Assembly: GCF_000327385.1 (NCBI RefSeq)
Contig: NW_008709640.1
Coordinates: forward strand, 29,539 to 93,538
DNA length: 64,000 bases
Direction: 5' to 3'
From: Lottia gigantea
Lineage: Eukaryota > Mollusca > Gastropoda > Lottiidae
The position numbers and the translations under genes are program-made. Below the pieces are notes generated by a model that was not told the DNA's origin, did no database searches, and was given only the letters and a program-made list of their open reading frames with translations. Shown here one piece after another: positions 53,901-62,578 of the stretch (the first letter of the stretch is position 1; every line of letters starts with the position of its first letter).

Positions 53901-56900
53901 GTGTGTATATTTTACTTTAGCTTCAATTTCTGTTAATCCAACATGTTTCTTGTGTTCCTGAAATAATGAATCCATTTCTAATTAATGTATAATTGTAAAT
54001 ATATTGTCTGCAAGCATTCTAATACACACCCTTAGAATAACCAAATAGAAGGCTTAAGCATAGAATTATTCAAATTACCTGAAATATCTTCTTTTCAGCT
54101 CCTTTCACTTTTAAATATTCTTTAGGAAGAAATTCTTTCAAACTGAAACAAGTGAAGATAAATTTAAAGCAATAATTTTCTTGAAATAGAAGTAAATATG
54201 TTATTCTTGATACATATTATACCCATCATTTGTCACCTATACTTAAAAGATCTAAAAAAGTCTTTCGCAAATTGTTCACTAATTACAGGAACCACTGACA
54301 TCTGAAGATGAAGATGTAAACTATAAGACTCTCTGATATCTATCGAAGCCTCAGAAACCTTTGAAACAAACATTGACCGATTCCAATTACTAAATGAATA
54401 ATCAGTAAAACTTACTCTAAAAATCCTGATTTATGTTTCGAATCAACATGGTCACCAAACTGTACTTGACACTGAATACCACCAAACATTATAGCTTCTT
54501 CAAGACTTACAGGATGAGTGCCATTCAAAATAGCATCTCGAGACTGAAAAATATTAAATTAACATTTCAAATCATATACTTTCCTAAAAAATTTAGTAAT
54601 GTAACTGCTTCAACATCCTTTGTTATTGACATTTTTAAAGTGTCAAAACATTTTATCAAGAAAGTTTGAAAGTTTAGTGACCTTGATACATCCTTCCTCA
54701 TCATGGTGGTCATCACTGCTTAAAATAGATACAGAAATAGGAAAAAATGGTCTGTCCAATGACTAACAGGTTAACATGATCCTCCAAAACCTAAATTTTT
54801 ATGTTAAACACTTATCAATGTACAACTTCCAATACTTACTTGTACATAGAGTAAATTCAACTGAATAGGATCTCGAGCATCTACATTTTGATCAGAGAAG
54901 AAAAACTTTCGTCTCAACAATAAAACTTCATTCTGGTCTATTCCTTGTTCTCGTAAAGTTTTAGAATGATCCAACCAGTTCACTGAAAATATAGGTACAT
55001 AAATTAAGAATTGGTCAAATAATGCCATTTAAAAGACATTTTTAGTCTTTCAGAAACACTTATATTGAACTTTCATTTGCATCGTTTTAATAAGGGAACT
55101 TTGTAAGTCCTCAGAAACTTGACAAAAAACGTCACTAACCCAAACAAAATCTAGTTCTTTTTAGGTTTTTCGCAGAGTAACAGGAACGACAAAACCTACT
55201 GGATGATCCATCTAATTTGCATATAAACTAGGTAATTTAACTCTCAGACATGTTAAGATGTTGCAAAATAATATGATGCCATAATTGGAAAAATTGAAAA
55301 GTTATTTCCAGAAAAAATGAATAAATTTGATATCTTAATGAGCAGCCAACATTTTTTATAACAAAGATTTAATTTTCTGACAAAACAACATAAAAACTGT
55401 CTATGAACGGCTATGAACTTATTGATTGGTGTGTTATAACAGAATTTTTCAAATACAGACGTCAAAGAATATTCCTTCAAAGATAAAGTAATGATAGCAT
55501 GATTAAAAAAAATAATAATAAAACACTTACTATCGTCATCAGTGTGTAGTTTCTTTTTCATTTCTTCAAGTTTCTTCTGATCTTTAGCAATAGATTTGTC
55601 ACGTTTCAATGTTAAAGTTTTCTCTTTTTCATCTTCAGCTAATTCTCTTACTAATGAATACTCCTCATGGTTTGTTATACCTGTAAAAAGAATGAATGAA
55701 TGAATGAATGAATGAATGAATGGATGAATGGATGAATGGATGGATGGATGGATGGATGGATGGATGCATGCATGAATGAATGAATGAATGAATGAATGAA
55801 TGAATGAATGAATGAATGAATGAATGAATGAATGAATGAATGAATGAATGAATGAATGAATGAAATTTTGTATTTTCGATGATGTTTACTTCAAATTTTG
55901 CACATGATCAAAGGATAAACTTGACCAGCAATTTATCATATTCAATTAATCTTCATTATTGGTTTGTAGTTCACAGTTGTATTAAACTTACCCATTCTGG
56001 TACAAATAGTAACCATTAAACCACCAACAGTATGGCTGTCATCTACTTGTAATGTTTTTAAAGCTCCATCCAATGTTCTTACTTTTAATATACGATGTTT
56101 CTTTCTGTATTCCAACAAATCCTTTAATTAAGATGAAATTTTCATTATAAGCAACATGACACATGAATAAATCTATACTTAATAAAAAGATGTGTAATAA
56201 GATTCAAGGTTGACATATTACCTTGCAAGAAATACACAGAAAGTGAGCTAAAAAGAATCAGCTGAAATAGAAGCACTCACTGTCTCTATTATAGCGTGTC
56301 AGTATATCATTCAAATCAGACTGGTTTTGAGACAAAAGTCAGTTCTGAATGCTTAATGAAAGGAAAGAAACTTACTCCATTTCTGAGGAGATAATACTCT
56401 AAGCTTCTTCCTTGTTCCAGCCATACTCCTTTCTTAGGATCTTCATCAGCCAAAAACAAACCAAATTCTGAGGCTGAAATAGTAAAAGAAACAAACTTAG
56501 TACCGCAAATGTTTTTTGCTTCCAATGAATCTAAGATATCAAGAAATACTACACTTTACAGTTGGTAATTAAGAATTGATATGAAATCTCAAGTTGAAGC
56601 ACCTATCACAGTTTGAAGCTGCTATCATGTTTTATAGTTCTATAATCTGATAGCATGATAACAGATCATATATATTCCTATCTTTATATTTAACTAAAAT
56701 AAGATATAGGAATCCAATACCATTTCTTGTAACTAAAAATATATGAAGATTCTTGATTAGATTCCTTGATATAACATATATATTACCTGGAATCTTTAAA
56801 CTGAACCAAGAAAGAAAGAAAGAAACAACTATATTTTACAAGGATAACAACTTAGATTCACAGTTAAGGATCCTATCTACCCACTGGTCCTTAGCCAAAC

Positions 56901-59900
56901 CTCTTAATATTGATATTTCTTGGAATATCCCTACCCATTTACAGGTGGGTTGACTGGAATTATGAGTGAAGATAACTTATTTCACACTCCGATCGAGATT
57001 AGTCCCATAGCCATCATTTGCTCAATGTTACCAAGCAAATTATGTCATGTAAAGAACCAACACTCTAACCGACTGTGCTATATAGAGCCTCACAAACATT
57101 ATGGCATCTTAAAGGTTTTTACAAAGTCCTACTTCTACAAGCCTTTCATAGTTTTCAATTTTTTCATCTAAATTTGTTCACATTTGATGCTAAATAATTC
57201 AATATAATTGAATATTTAAGCAAAATGCTAAGAAAATAAAAACGGACATCACAAGATAAGTTTTAAGTGTTTTAAATTTAGGATTTTTTCATGAAATTTT
57301 GGAAGAAATGAGGAAGTGAGAGAAAATTTACAATTTTTATTTGATTAATGTCTCTCAATGTATAACGGAAGGAAGGAAAGAGAGTAAGAAGGAAGGATAA
57401 CAAGACTTGAATTACAACTAATAGTGTTATATCATGATACATCAAATAAAATCATTATACACAGTCAAACCCTCAAATTCCTTATTGATGAGTGATATAT
57501 TGAAGATATCAATATATGTATATTTAAATTGTACATCTGTAAACTTGAAATGAAATTAACATTCTGACACATAGAAAACTGTTATTACACAATTTACAGT
57601 TCTCTGTGGCTGTGAACATCCATGTTAGGTCTTTGATTGATACAGTTACAACTATCAATAACAGAATATGAAGCAAAAATAAAGAAGTACAGTAATTCAT
57701 GCATTTCCTTGTCATAGTTGTCTATGGAAGGAAGTACAAATCAAATTAATGTCATTTTGTTTCTTATTACACTTGGGTTTCCTGTGATGCTAATTTTGGT
57801 AATTTGGAATTTTGTCCTGTTGATAGTTGTCCATAGAAGGAAGTATAAATCAGGAAGTTCAAAATTAGCATCAGGAAAATTTTGTCTTTGTTCAGCAAGA
57901 TGAGTTCCAAGTCTTGGCCATTTTAGTATCATGGATTTTTATCTTAAGGGTTCAAATTGAATTTCATTGTAGTTTAAGCATTATATTCATCCCAACATGA
58001 AACAGGATTTTTTAAAGGAAGTTGACACTAAATTCCAAATAAAAGGTCAATAATTTGAAATATGGGAGTGTCCTGGTTATAATAATTTGTTAATGAAAGT
58101 TAATTGATTAGAATTATTATAATTATGTTCAGCTGTCTATATAGGTTAGAATAATCATATTAATATGATATCATTACAACTAGTCATTCTAAATATCAAA
58201 AGTCCACTTTATTCTTAACTATAGTTTATAGATTATTCAAGATATCAAATTTTTTGTCTTTGTACATAATGAGAATTCATAAATAAAATGAATCTAATTA
58301 AAATGTTTCTTTTTTTACTGATTCAATTATGATCTGATGATATTGCTATGCATCTCATGTTTCAGGTCACTTAACAATAAACCAATCAAATGCTCTGTTC
58401 AATATAAGATTGTAGAAGGTAACAAAATCTCAAACTTTTCTAGACATCAATTTTCCTTATGTCAAATCCAGACATAAGTTACACCTTTTTTTTCGATTAG
58501 TTTCAATACGTAATATGTACATGTTGACCGAAATATGTTTAATTAGTGAAAAAATAATGATTAACTGTAGGCTATGTTTGAAGGTGAGATATGTGTTTTT
58601 ATATATTTCACCTCTTCCCACATACATTCATTAGTTAACAGATTATAGATTCTATTTATAACTCCCTTTAACATAAACACTTTTAACCACAAGACCTTGA
58701 TATGAGTCTTAATATTCTAGTCATAGAAAAAATGTCATGAGGTTGATTTACTGATTTTCCTAGTAATAGTTTTTATACTGAAAAACAGATTCAGATTTTT
58801 TTTTTCAGTGAGTTTACTCAAATCTTATTTGGTATTAAAAAGAGTCCTTATGAGGATGTTATATGCAAAATATGTTAATTTGTCCTTGTCAAATGTTTAG
58901 AATTAGGCTTAATTCTCTTATCTATTTTTTCCTTGTTAGATGAATAGTTGTGATATTTTTTATTCATTTATTTTTTTTTTTAGTTGTGATATTACATAAA
59001 AATCAACTTAATAAAATCATGAATTTGCAAAATATTTCAATTCTTAAGCTTAAGATATTTGGCAGAATAAAAACAAAAATTTCTCTGTATGGATTCAAAT
59101 GTGTTCTATTATATAAGCACATTTTTTCAAATACATTTGACTGATGTTAATGTACAAAATTAAGTTCAAAGAACTGAATTATGTTCGAAAGAACACACAA
59201 ATGAACTTGAAATTCTTGTTGGTTAAAAATAAATTAAAGTTGAGGTATACAGTAGAGTAATGAAGATATTTATGATATTATCTATGTTTTTAAGTATCAT
59301 GTTTATTAAAGTAATGAGTTATCACCTGGTATTCATCAACTCTAGATATATACCTTTTTTAAAGCGATATTACCTCATAAAACATAAAATCTACATTTTT
59401 AATCTGAGTCTAAAATGAATCTATATTCATCAATTCATGCTTGCAGCCATTAAACAGAATTCCTCTATAATCTGTGAAGTCCATAAAACTAAAGGAAAAT
59501 ATTGAAAAACTTAACCATAATAACTTAATTTAATGACTTTATCATCTTGTACAGAGATTCTGGACACCAAGTAATCCACTGATGATAATTTATTTTCTCA
59601 TTGACCAAGTTTAAAAATTTAAATTTTATGTTAATGTGTTCCTTTAAAGCAATAAATTCGTATAATCTTTCCATGAAATAACTTATATTTTAAAATACGA
59701 ATTTGACATCCGGATAGCTTATACTTGACTTATTTGACTCATTGTTGACACCTATGGATGTGACAAAAGTTTACAAAAGAATATCTCCAATCATATATAT
59801 CACAATTAGTTTTTCATCACTCACCAACATAAGTTTGGCACTATGGCCACCATAATTTTGAGAAATATGACCAGAAAAAATCTTTTTGCAATTAGATGAA

Positions 59901-62547
59901 TGCCTGTTGATTTTACAATGTCCTGGGTTAGGAGAAAGAGTCATTATGAATTCTGTAAACATTGGACCTATTTGGAAAGTTTTTTTCCCAGATGCCAACA
60001 AATGATGTACATATATTATTAAGTCTTTACAATTAGTTTGTATAATGAGACAGGTCTTAGAGTACATTATAACATAATGAAAAGGGTTTAAGAGTACATA
60101 TAGGGTAATGAGATAAATATTAAGAGTACTATGAGATAAATATCAGTACATATAACATATTGAGAAAGGTATAAGAGTACATACAACATAATGAGATTGA
60201 TATTAGAGTACTTGTAACATAATGAGATAGGTATTAGAGTACATATAACATAATGAGATAGATATTAGAGTACTTGTAACATAATGAGATAGGTATTAGA
60301 GTACATATAACATAATGAGCATAATGAGAGTATATAAAATAATGAGATAGACATTGGAGTACATATAACATGATGATGTAGATATTAGAGTATGTGTAAC
60401 ATAATGAGATAGGTATTAGAGTACATATTACATAATGAGCATAATGAGAGTATATAAAATAATGATATAGACATTGGAGTACATATAACATGATGATGTA
60501 GACATTAGAGTACTTGTAACATAATGAGATAGGTATAAGAGTACATACAACATAATGAGATAGATATTAGAGTACTTGTAACATAATGAGATAGGTATAA
60601 GAGTACGTACAACATAATGAGATAGATATTAGAGTACTTGTAACATATTGAGATAGGTATCAGAGTACATATAACATAATGAGATAGATATTAGAGTACT
60701 TGTAACATAATGAGATAGGTATTAGAGTACATATAACATAATGAGATAGATATTAAGAGTATGTGTAACATAATGAGATAGGTATTAGAGTACATATAAC
60801 ATAATGAGCATAATGAGAGTATAAAAAATAATGAGATAGACATTGGAATACATATAACATGATGATGTAGATATTAGAGTATGTGTAACATAATGAGATA
60901 GGTATTAGAGTACATATAACATAATGAGAGTATATAAAATAATGAGATAGACATTGGAGTACATATAAGATGATGATGTAGATATTACAGTACTTGTAAC
61001 ATAATGAGATAGGTATAAGAGTACATACAACATAATGAGATAGATATTAGAGTATGTGTAACATAATGAGATAGGTATTAGAGTACATAGAACATAATGA
61101 GATAGATATTAGAGTATGTGTAACATAATGAGATAGATATTAGAATAGATACAACATAATGAGATAGATATTAGAGTACTTGTAACATAATGAGATAGGT
61201 ATAAAAGTACATACAACATAATGAGATAGATATCAGAGTACTTGTAACATAATGAGATAGGTATTAGAGTACATATAACATAATGAGATAGATATTAGAG
61301 TACTTGTAACATAATGAGATAGGTATTAGAGTACATATAACATAATGAGATAGATATTAGAGTATGTGTAACATAATGAGATAGGTATAAGAATACATAC
61401 AACATAATGAGAAAGATATTAGAGTATGTGTAACATAATGAGATAGATATTAGAATAGATACAACATAATGAGATAGATATTAGAGTACTTGTAACATAA
61501 TGAGATAGGTATAAAAGTACATACAACATAATGAGATAGATATCAGAGTACATATAACATAATGAGATAGATATTAGAGTACTTGTAACATAATGAGATA
61601 GGTATTAGAGTACATATAACATAATGAGATAGATATTAGAGTATGTGTAACATAATGAGATAGGTATTAGAGTACATATAACATAATGAGCATAATGAGA
61701 GTATATGAAATAATAAGATAGACATTGGAGTACATATAACATGATGATGTAGATATTAGAGTAGATACAAAATAATGAGATATTAGAGTACATATAACAT
61801 AATGAGATAGATATTAGAATAGATACAACATAATAAGATAGATATTTGAGAAGAGTACATAATGAGATATAGGTATTATTAGAGTATTATAGAGACAAAG
61901 AGAATAGTGTAATATATGTAATACTGAAGAAAAAACTCTGAGGACTGTATGAATCATATCTATCTAATAATTACACACATGTGTGAACAAAGTAAGAGAC
62001 AAAATACTATTGTTTTTATCACACAAATATATCTTGTATACTTGAGAATACAGTCATCAACTATTATTACATTATCATAATATTACCTGAGTGTTTGAGT
62101 ATATTGAGTATTTAAAATGTTACTTTTATTATTTTGTGGCAGAACTAATAGATCTGTTAAGACATTTAATTTTCAAAAAAGATATAATTCTATCAATGAC
62201 ATAGAGAAATAATGTTTTATGACAATACTTATAGTAAATTAAAACCAGCCATATGTTCATTGAACAGAATATTTTGTAACCTTTTGTGTTTTTTCACTAA
62301 GAAAACATGGCATATTATCAATATGTAATTGAAGGCAAGACAAAATGTTCCCTGAAAACAGACGTCTGCCTAAATGGCTAAGTTATATCAAATATTAAAA
62401 GCTTTACTCACGATTTCCTTGTTGTGCTTCAGCAATCCTCTCTCTAATCATACGACAAGCATCATAAACAATAGTTGAGGGTTCGAATTGCATAGTTTTT
62501 ACTGCATTGCTTTGAACAACGCTGATCTTCAGCGATAGCGTCGCCAT
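21476..62547 (-). CDS. TLN: Talin, full gene, 56 coding exons, 2551 aa (2568 with cassette exon)
   Basis: Talin links integrin tails to F-actin at adhesion sites; the head activates integrins and the rod unfolds under force and binds vinculin. The ATG at 62547-62545 starts MATLSLKISVV, then KTMQFEPSTIVYDACRMI, as in vertebrate talins. Exons are given in the entries below. All introns are GT-AG and the summed length of 7707 nt, with the 51-nt exon, is in frame to TAA at 21478-21476. Vertebrate talin 1 is 2541 residues, so the length without the cassette fits. Order: F0-F3 FERM head (1-404), linker (405-491), helical rod R1-R12, I/LWEQ/THATCH domain R13 and a dimerisation helix. There is no frameshift, gap or missing domain. 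It appears to be the only talin in the window. Intron 1 (5.9 kb) and those after exons 32, 46 and 50 (3.2, 4.9 and 4.4 kb) are the largest. Residue numbers below include the cassette unless stated. Confidence 0.97.
26040..27000. repeat. Minisatellite in talin intron 50
   Basis: About 18 diverged copies of a unit of roughly 38-48 bp built on GAGTTATGAGAATGTCTGGTCTAAATAGAAATG. Copies are densest from 26322 to 26995 and become scattered toward 26040. Unit length varies, with partial units near 26880-26990. Confidence 0.8.
28317..29304 (-). CDS. TLN: Talin exons 47-50: end of R11 to R12
   Basis: Exons: 29188-29304, 28808-28993, 28534-28638 and 28317-28422. Residues about 2146-2316. The exon 47 start (VMVTNVTSLLKTVKTVEDEA) is nearly identical to vertebrate talin. 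Exon 48 keeps the KAVAAANSMKQEDIIAASN block and exon 50 ends in VTELIQSAEAIKG. These exons are skipped if the proline-rich terminal exon is used. Exon 46 to exon 47 joins in phase 0. Confidence 0.95.
29520..29635. repeat. Short tandem repeat, 22-24 bp units
   Basis: Four to five copies of CAATATGACGCTATCAAATTAT with C/A changes, inside talin intron 46 between the alternative terminal exon and exon 47. Confidence 0.75.
31512..31517 (-). terminator. AATAAA for the alternative talin last exon
   Basis: TTTATT on the plus strand, about 325 nt downstream (minus sense) of the stop at 31839. It would end an alternative talin transcript. This is the only AATAAA I saw between 31500 and 31838. Confidence 0.4.
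31839..32288 (-). CDS. TLN: Alternative talin terminal exon with proline-rich tail, 149 aa
   Basis: Seen: a strong acceptor (CATTCCTTTCAG, ag at 32290-32289) opens a 450-nt frame with no stop until TAG at 31841-31839. Exon 46 ends in phase 0 and this frame is phase 0, so the join DSAK|SHLYFQPS is in frame. Tail: a basic, Q/P-rich part (about 1-55), TKRRGPPPPVMPRTKP, then two copies of an acidic/proline unit, SSDFDDDFEAPPRPPPP and SSDFDDIPERVPPRPPPP, and a hydrophobic end LLSSLLA. Known: such PxxP/RxxPPP stretches bind SH3 or similar domains. Inference: an alternative last exon that makes talin end after R11, without I/LWEQ and dimerisation helix. Alternatively it is a nested gene or a decayed exon; the open frame, codon use and repeat conservation argue against decay. 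As I recall, a talin splice form lacking the full I/LWEQ module is known in the ascidian Ciona. Confidence 0.7.
   Translation of the reverse strand, partial: SHLYFQPSRSGTQTPQSPKQSIQIIKHVRPAPQPLQVQQQVQPSRNVHISPPTKRRGPPPPVMPRTKPNMNGSTTPRYDFSSDFDDDFEAPPRPPPPDYALHDNWSSDFDDIPERVPPRPPPPTMPKGSRPTSNPLGSPDLQLLSSLLA
32813..33053. mobile_element. MITE-like element, 241 bp, 13-bp perfect TIRs
   Basis: GGTGATTTCGATT at 32813-32825 and its exact inverse AATCGAAATCACC at 33041-33053 bound a noncoding AT-rich body. No clear target-site duplication was seen. It lies 525 bp upstream, in talin sense, of the proline-rich alternative exon. Confidence 0.55.
34157..35872 (-). CDS. TLN: Talin exons 42-46: rest of R10 and R11
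   Basis: Exons: 35753-35872, 35431-35577, 35050-35216, 34436-34619 and 34157-34282. Residues about 1898-2145. The block from FILAALQAGSRGTQACINAS to IIGDLDTTIMFATAGTLN is nearly identical to vertebrate talin and is one of the best conserved parts of the rod. Exon 45 keeps ITRLADVVKFGAGSLGSE. Exon 46 ends at KDSAK in phase 0, the point where two downstream exons compete. Confidence 0.96.
36024..36074 (-). CDS. TLN: 51-nt in-frame talin cassette exon (exon 41), 17 aa
   Basis: Acceptor TGATTCAG and donor GTAAGA flank 17 codons, ASQLLSQGKQLQLNLDN, phase 0 on both sides. Exons 40 and 42 also join directly in phase 0. Compared with vertebrate talin (VQEM, then VTKSNTSPEELGPLANQL), the direct join (AQDM, then TGKSTTDVSELGHLANQM) has no length difference, so the 17 residues are an insertion, predicted between two helices of R10. 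Inference: alternatively spliced, or a lineage-specific constitutive insertion. Vertebrate TLN1 also has a 51-nt cassette exon, but from memory it lies elsewhere in the rod. Confidence 0.65.
36188..42293 (-). CDS. TLN: Talin exons 32-40: R7-R10 region of the rod
   Basis: Exons: 42150-42293, 38808-38969, 38504-38644, 38042-38223, 37604-37736, 37317-37418, 36858-37028, 36572-36718 and 36188-36289. Residues 1453-1880. Landmarks shared with vertebrate talin: AAYLVGIADPASEPG, FSRANQAIQMACQ, VLSAATVVAKHTSALCNACR, HFVQSAKDVANSTANLV, the SAPGQRECDDGIEKIN and QNLAPQNEK segments, TIASYFEPLAYSAIG, and SFVDYQTEMVRLAKQIARSA. The intron after exon 32 is 3.2 kb and contains no recognisable extra exon. Confidence 0.95.
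41830..42066. mobile_element. Foldback-type inverted-repeat element
   Basis: The left arm (about 41832-41895) holds CTGTCTGTATCACTTTTCAG, then AATTGAAATCTCACTTCCTG. The right arm, read inverted (42066-42005), holds CTGTATCACTTTACAGAATG, then AAAGTCTGTTGTCACTTCCAGG-like sequence. The arms are imperfect inverted repeats of about 45-60 bp around a spacer of about 110 bp. A related single copy is at about 51131-51185, and a shorter AGCTGGTAAA block is at 52590. Located in talin intron 32. Confidence 0.45.
42639..47727 (-). CDS. TLN: Talin exons 22-31: R4-R7 region of the rod
   Basis: Exons: 47599-47727, 47264-47491, 46941-47075, 46420-46632, 45969-46196, 45518-45637, 44910-45247, 44606-44699, 43970-44059 and 42639-42761. 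Residues 887-1452. Landmarks: KKKLVKRLE (exon 22), AMATALAELRTSAAK (24), GNEDYVGIASRDTANALKVL (26), CLPGQRDVDNA (27), SMVSSKLLLAAKSVSADPNA (28, the longest exon at 338 nt), APGQKECDNALR (29), YFDCLESVMERSK (30) and ALGDAMTGIS (31). Exon 30 uses a GTTAGT donor. Each bundle contains amphipathic helices of the L-x-x-A-A-x-x-L type that bind vinculin when exposed. Confidence 0.95.
47877..50293 (-). CDS. TLN: Talin exons 14-21: start of the rod, R1-R3
   Basis: Exons: 50153-50293, 49847-50007, 49442-49589, 49146-49250, 48787-48954, 48422-48637, 48178-48291 and 47877-48008. Residues 492-886. Landmarks: QKALLITIEEGLSSVNAAQS, DYTAVGSAVNQ, the LLQAAQPGSKE end of exon 16, LALAKAVANATAALVLKAKT, VISSATQCALATSQLVACTK, VVAPTIGHPACQEQLIEAAK, and KQLADATANLVEAAK. 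This covers the first vinculin-binding bundles and the force-sensitive R3 by homology to vertebrate talin. Confidence 0.95.
52298..52834 (-). CDS. TLN: Talin exons 12-13: head-rod linker
   Basis: Exons: 52758-52834 and 52298-52481. Residues 405-491. Exon 12 keeps KAKDHLGIDGDD and MMLEDNVAPAK, which match the vertebrate block after F3. Exon 13 is low-complexity (S, Q, G, T, H rich) and probably disordered, as in vertebrates, where calpain cuts the linker. The exon 13 donor is GTTAGT, chosen because it alone keeps the frame with exon 14. The intron that follows is 2.0 kb. Confidence 0.9.
53009..62547 (-). CDS. TLN: Talin exons 1-11: FERM head F0-F3
   Basis: Exons: 62412-62547, 56376-56473, 55992-56121, 55531-55680, 54840-54982, 54416-54543, 54079-54142, 53853-53957, 53529-53618, 53293-53358 and 53009-53110. 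F0 is about 1-85, F1 86-205 (with a K/E-rich inserted loop in exon 4), F2 206-310 and F3 311-404. Landmarks: FGLFLADEDPKKGVWLEQG, the exon 5 block NWLDHSKTLREQG and FFFSDQNVDARDPIQLNLLY, GGIQCQVQFGDH, KEFLPKEYLK, SLKTYGITFFLVK and the F3 strand RRWAASPNSFTL with W361 (vertebrate W359, integrin contact). F3 ends DFGDYSDTYYSVQTTEGEQI. Intron 1 is 5.9 kb. An acceptor-like TTTTTTCAAG ends at 62579, so a noncoding first exon may lie further right. Confidence 0.96.
55687..55863. repeat. Tetranucleotide array (GAAT)n-(GGAT)n-(GAAT)n
   Basis: About 177 bp of uninterrupted ATGA units on both sides of a central GGAT/ATGG block (about 55722-55766). It ends only 4-5 nt from the acceptor AG of talin exon 4 (55681-55682), so read on the minus strand (CATT)n provides the sequence where the branch point and polypyrimidine tract should be. 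Confidence 0.95.
56930..57092 (-). mobile_element. tRNA-derived SINE, copy 2
   Basis: Read on the minus strand, TATAGCACAGTCGGTTAGAG (about 57063-57085) is a clean tRNA D-arm/box A. It is followed by TTGGTTCTTTACATGAC, a degenerate box B near TCTCGATCGGAG, and the 3' module CTTCACTCATAATTCCAGTC. It aligns with the plus-strand copy at 9878-10040. It lies in talin intron 1. Confidence 0.6.
57093..62411. other. TLN: Most of talin intron 1
   Basis: No coding exon was found. At 57711-57870 a 28-bp direct repeat (GTCTATGGAAGGAAGTACAA and GTCCATAGAAGGAAGTATAA, about 110 bp apart) overlaps an inverted pair (GATGCTAATTTTG and CAAAATTAGCATC). The 61-codon frame there is explained by these repeats and has no recognised homology. 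The rest is AT-rich sequence and the minisatellite at 60050-61880. Confidence 0.45.
60050..61880. repeat. 1.8-kb minisatellite in talin intron 1
   Basis: About 55-60 copies of a 31-bp unit, arranged mostly as a higher-order 62-bp dimer: one half carries GATAGATATTAGAGTACTTG, the other GATAGGTATTAGAGTACATA, each followed by TAACATAATGA. A longer variant with an inserted CATAATGAGAGTATATAAAA block recurs at about 60310, 60435, 60805, 60920 and 61690. The minus-strand open frames here (IPISLCYTYSN and similar) are translations of the repeat, not genes. Confidence 0.9.
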
Positions 62548-62578
62548 CTTGCATTCTATTTAGGCGATGACGCCTGGA

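Noticed and set aside
54671-54710. Possible extra talin exon between exons 5 and 6
   Set aside because: It has an acceptor and a weak donor, but in the correct phase it opens with TGA, while exon 5 to exon 6 joins cleanly and matches vertebrate talin.
57718-57903. 61-codon membrane-like frame
   Set aside because: It is built from a direct repeat and an inverted repeat in talin intron 1; no homologue recognised.
60234-61793. Minus-strand frames with repeated IPISLCYTYSN
   Set aside because: These are translations of the 31/62-bp minisatellite.
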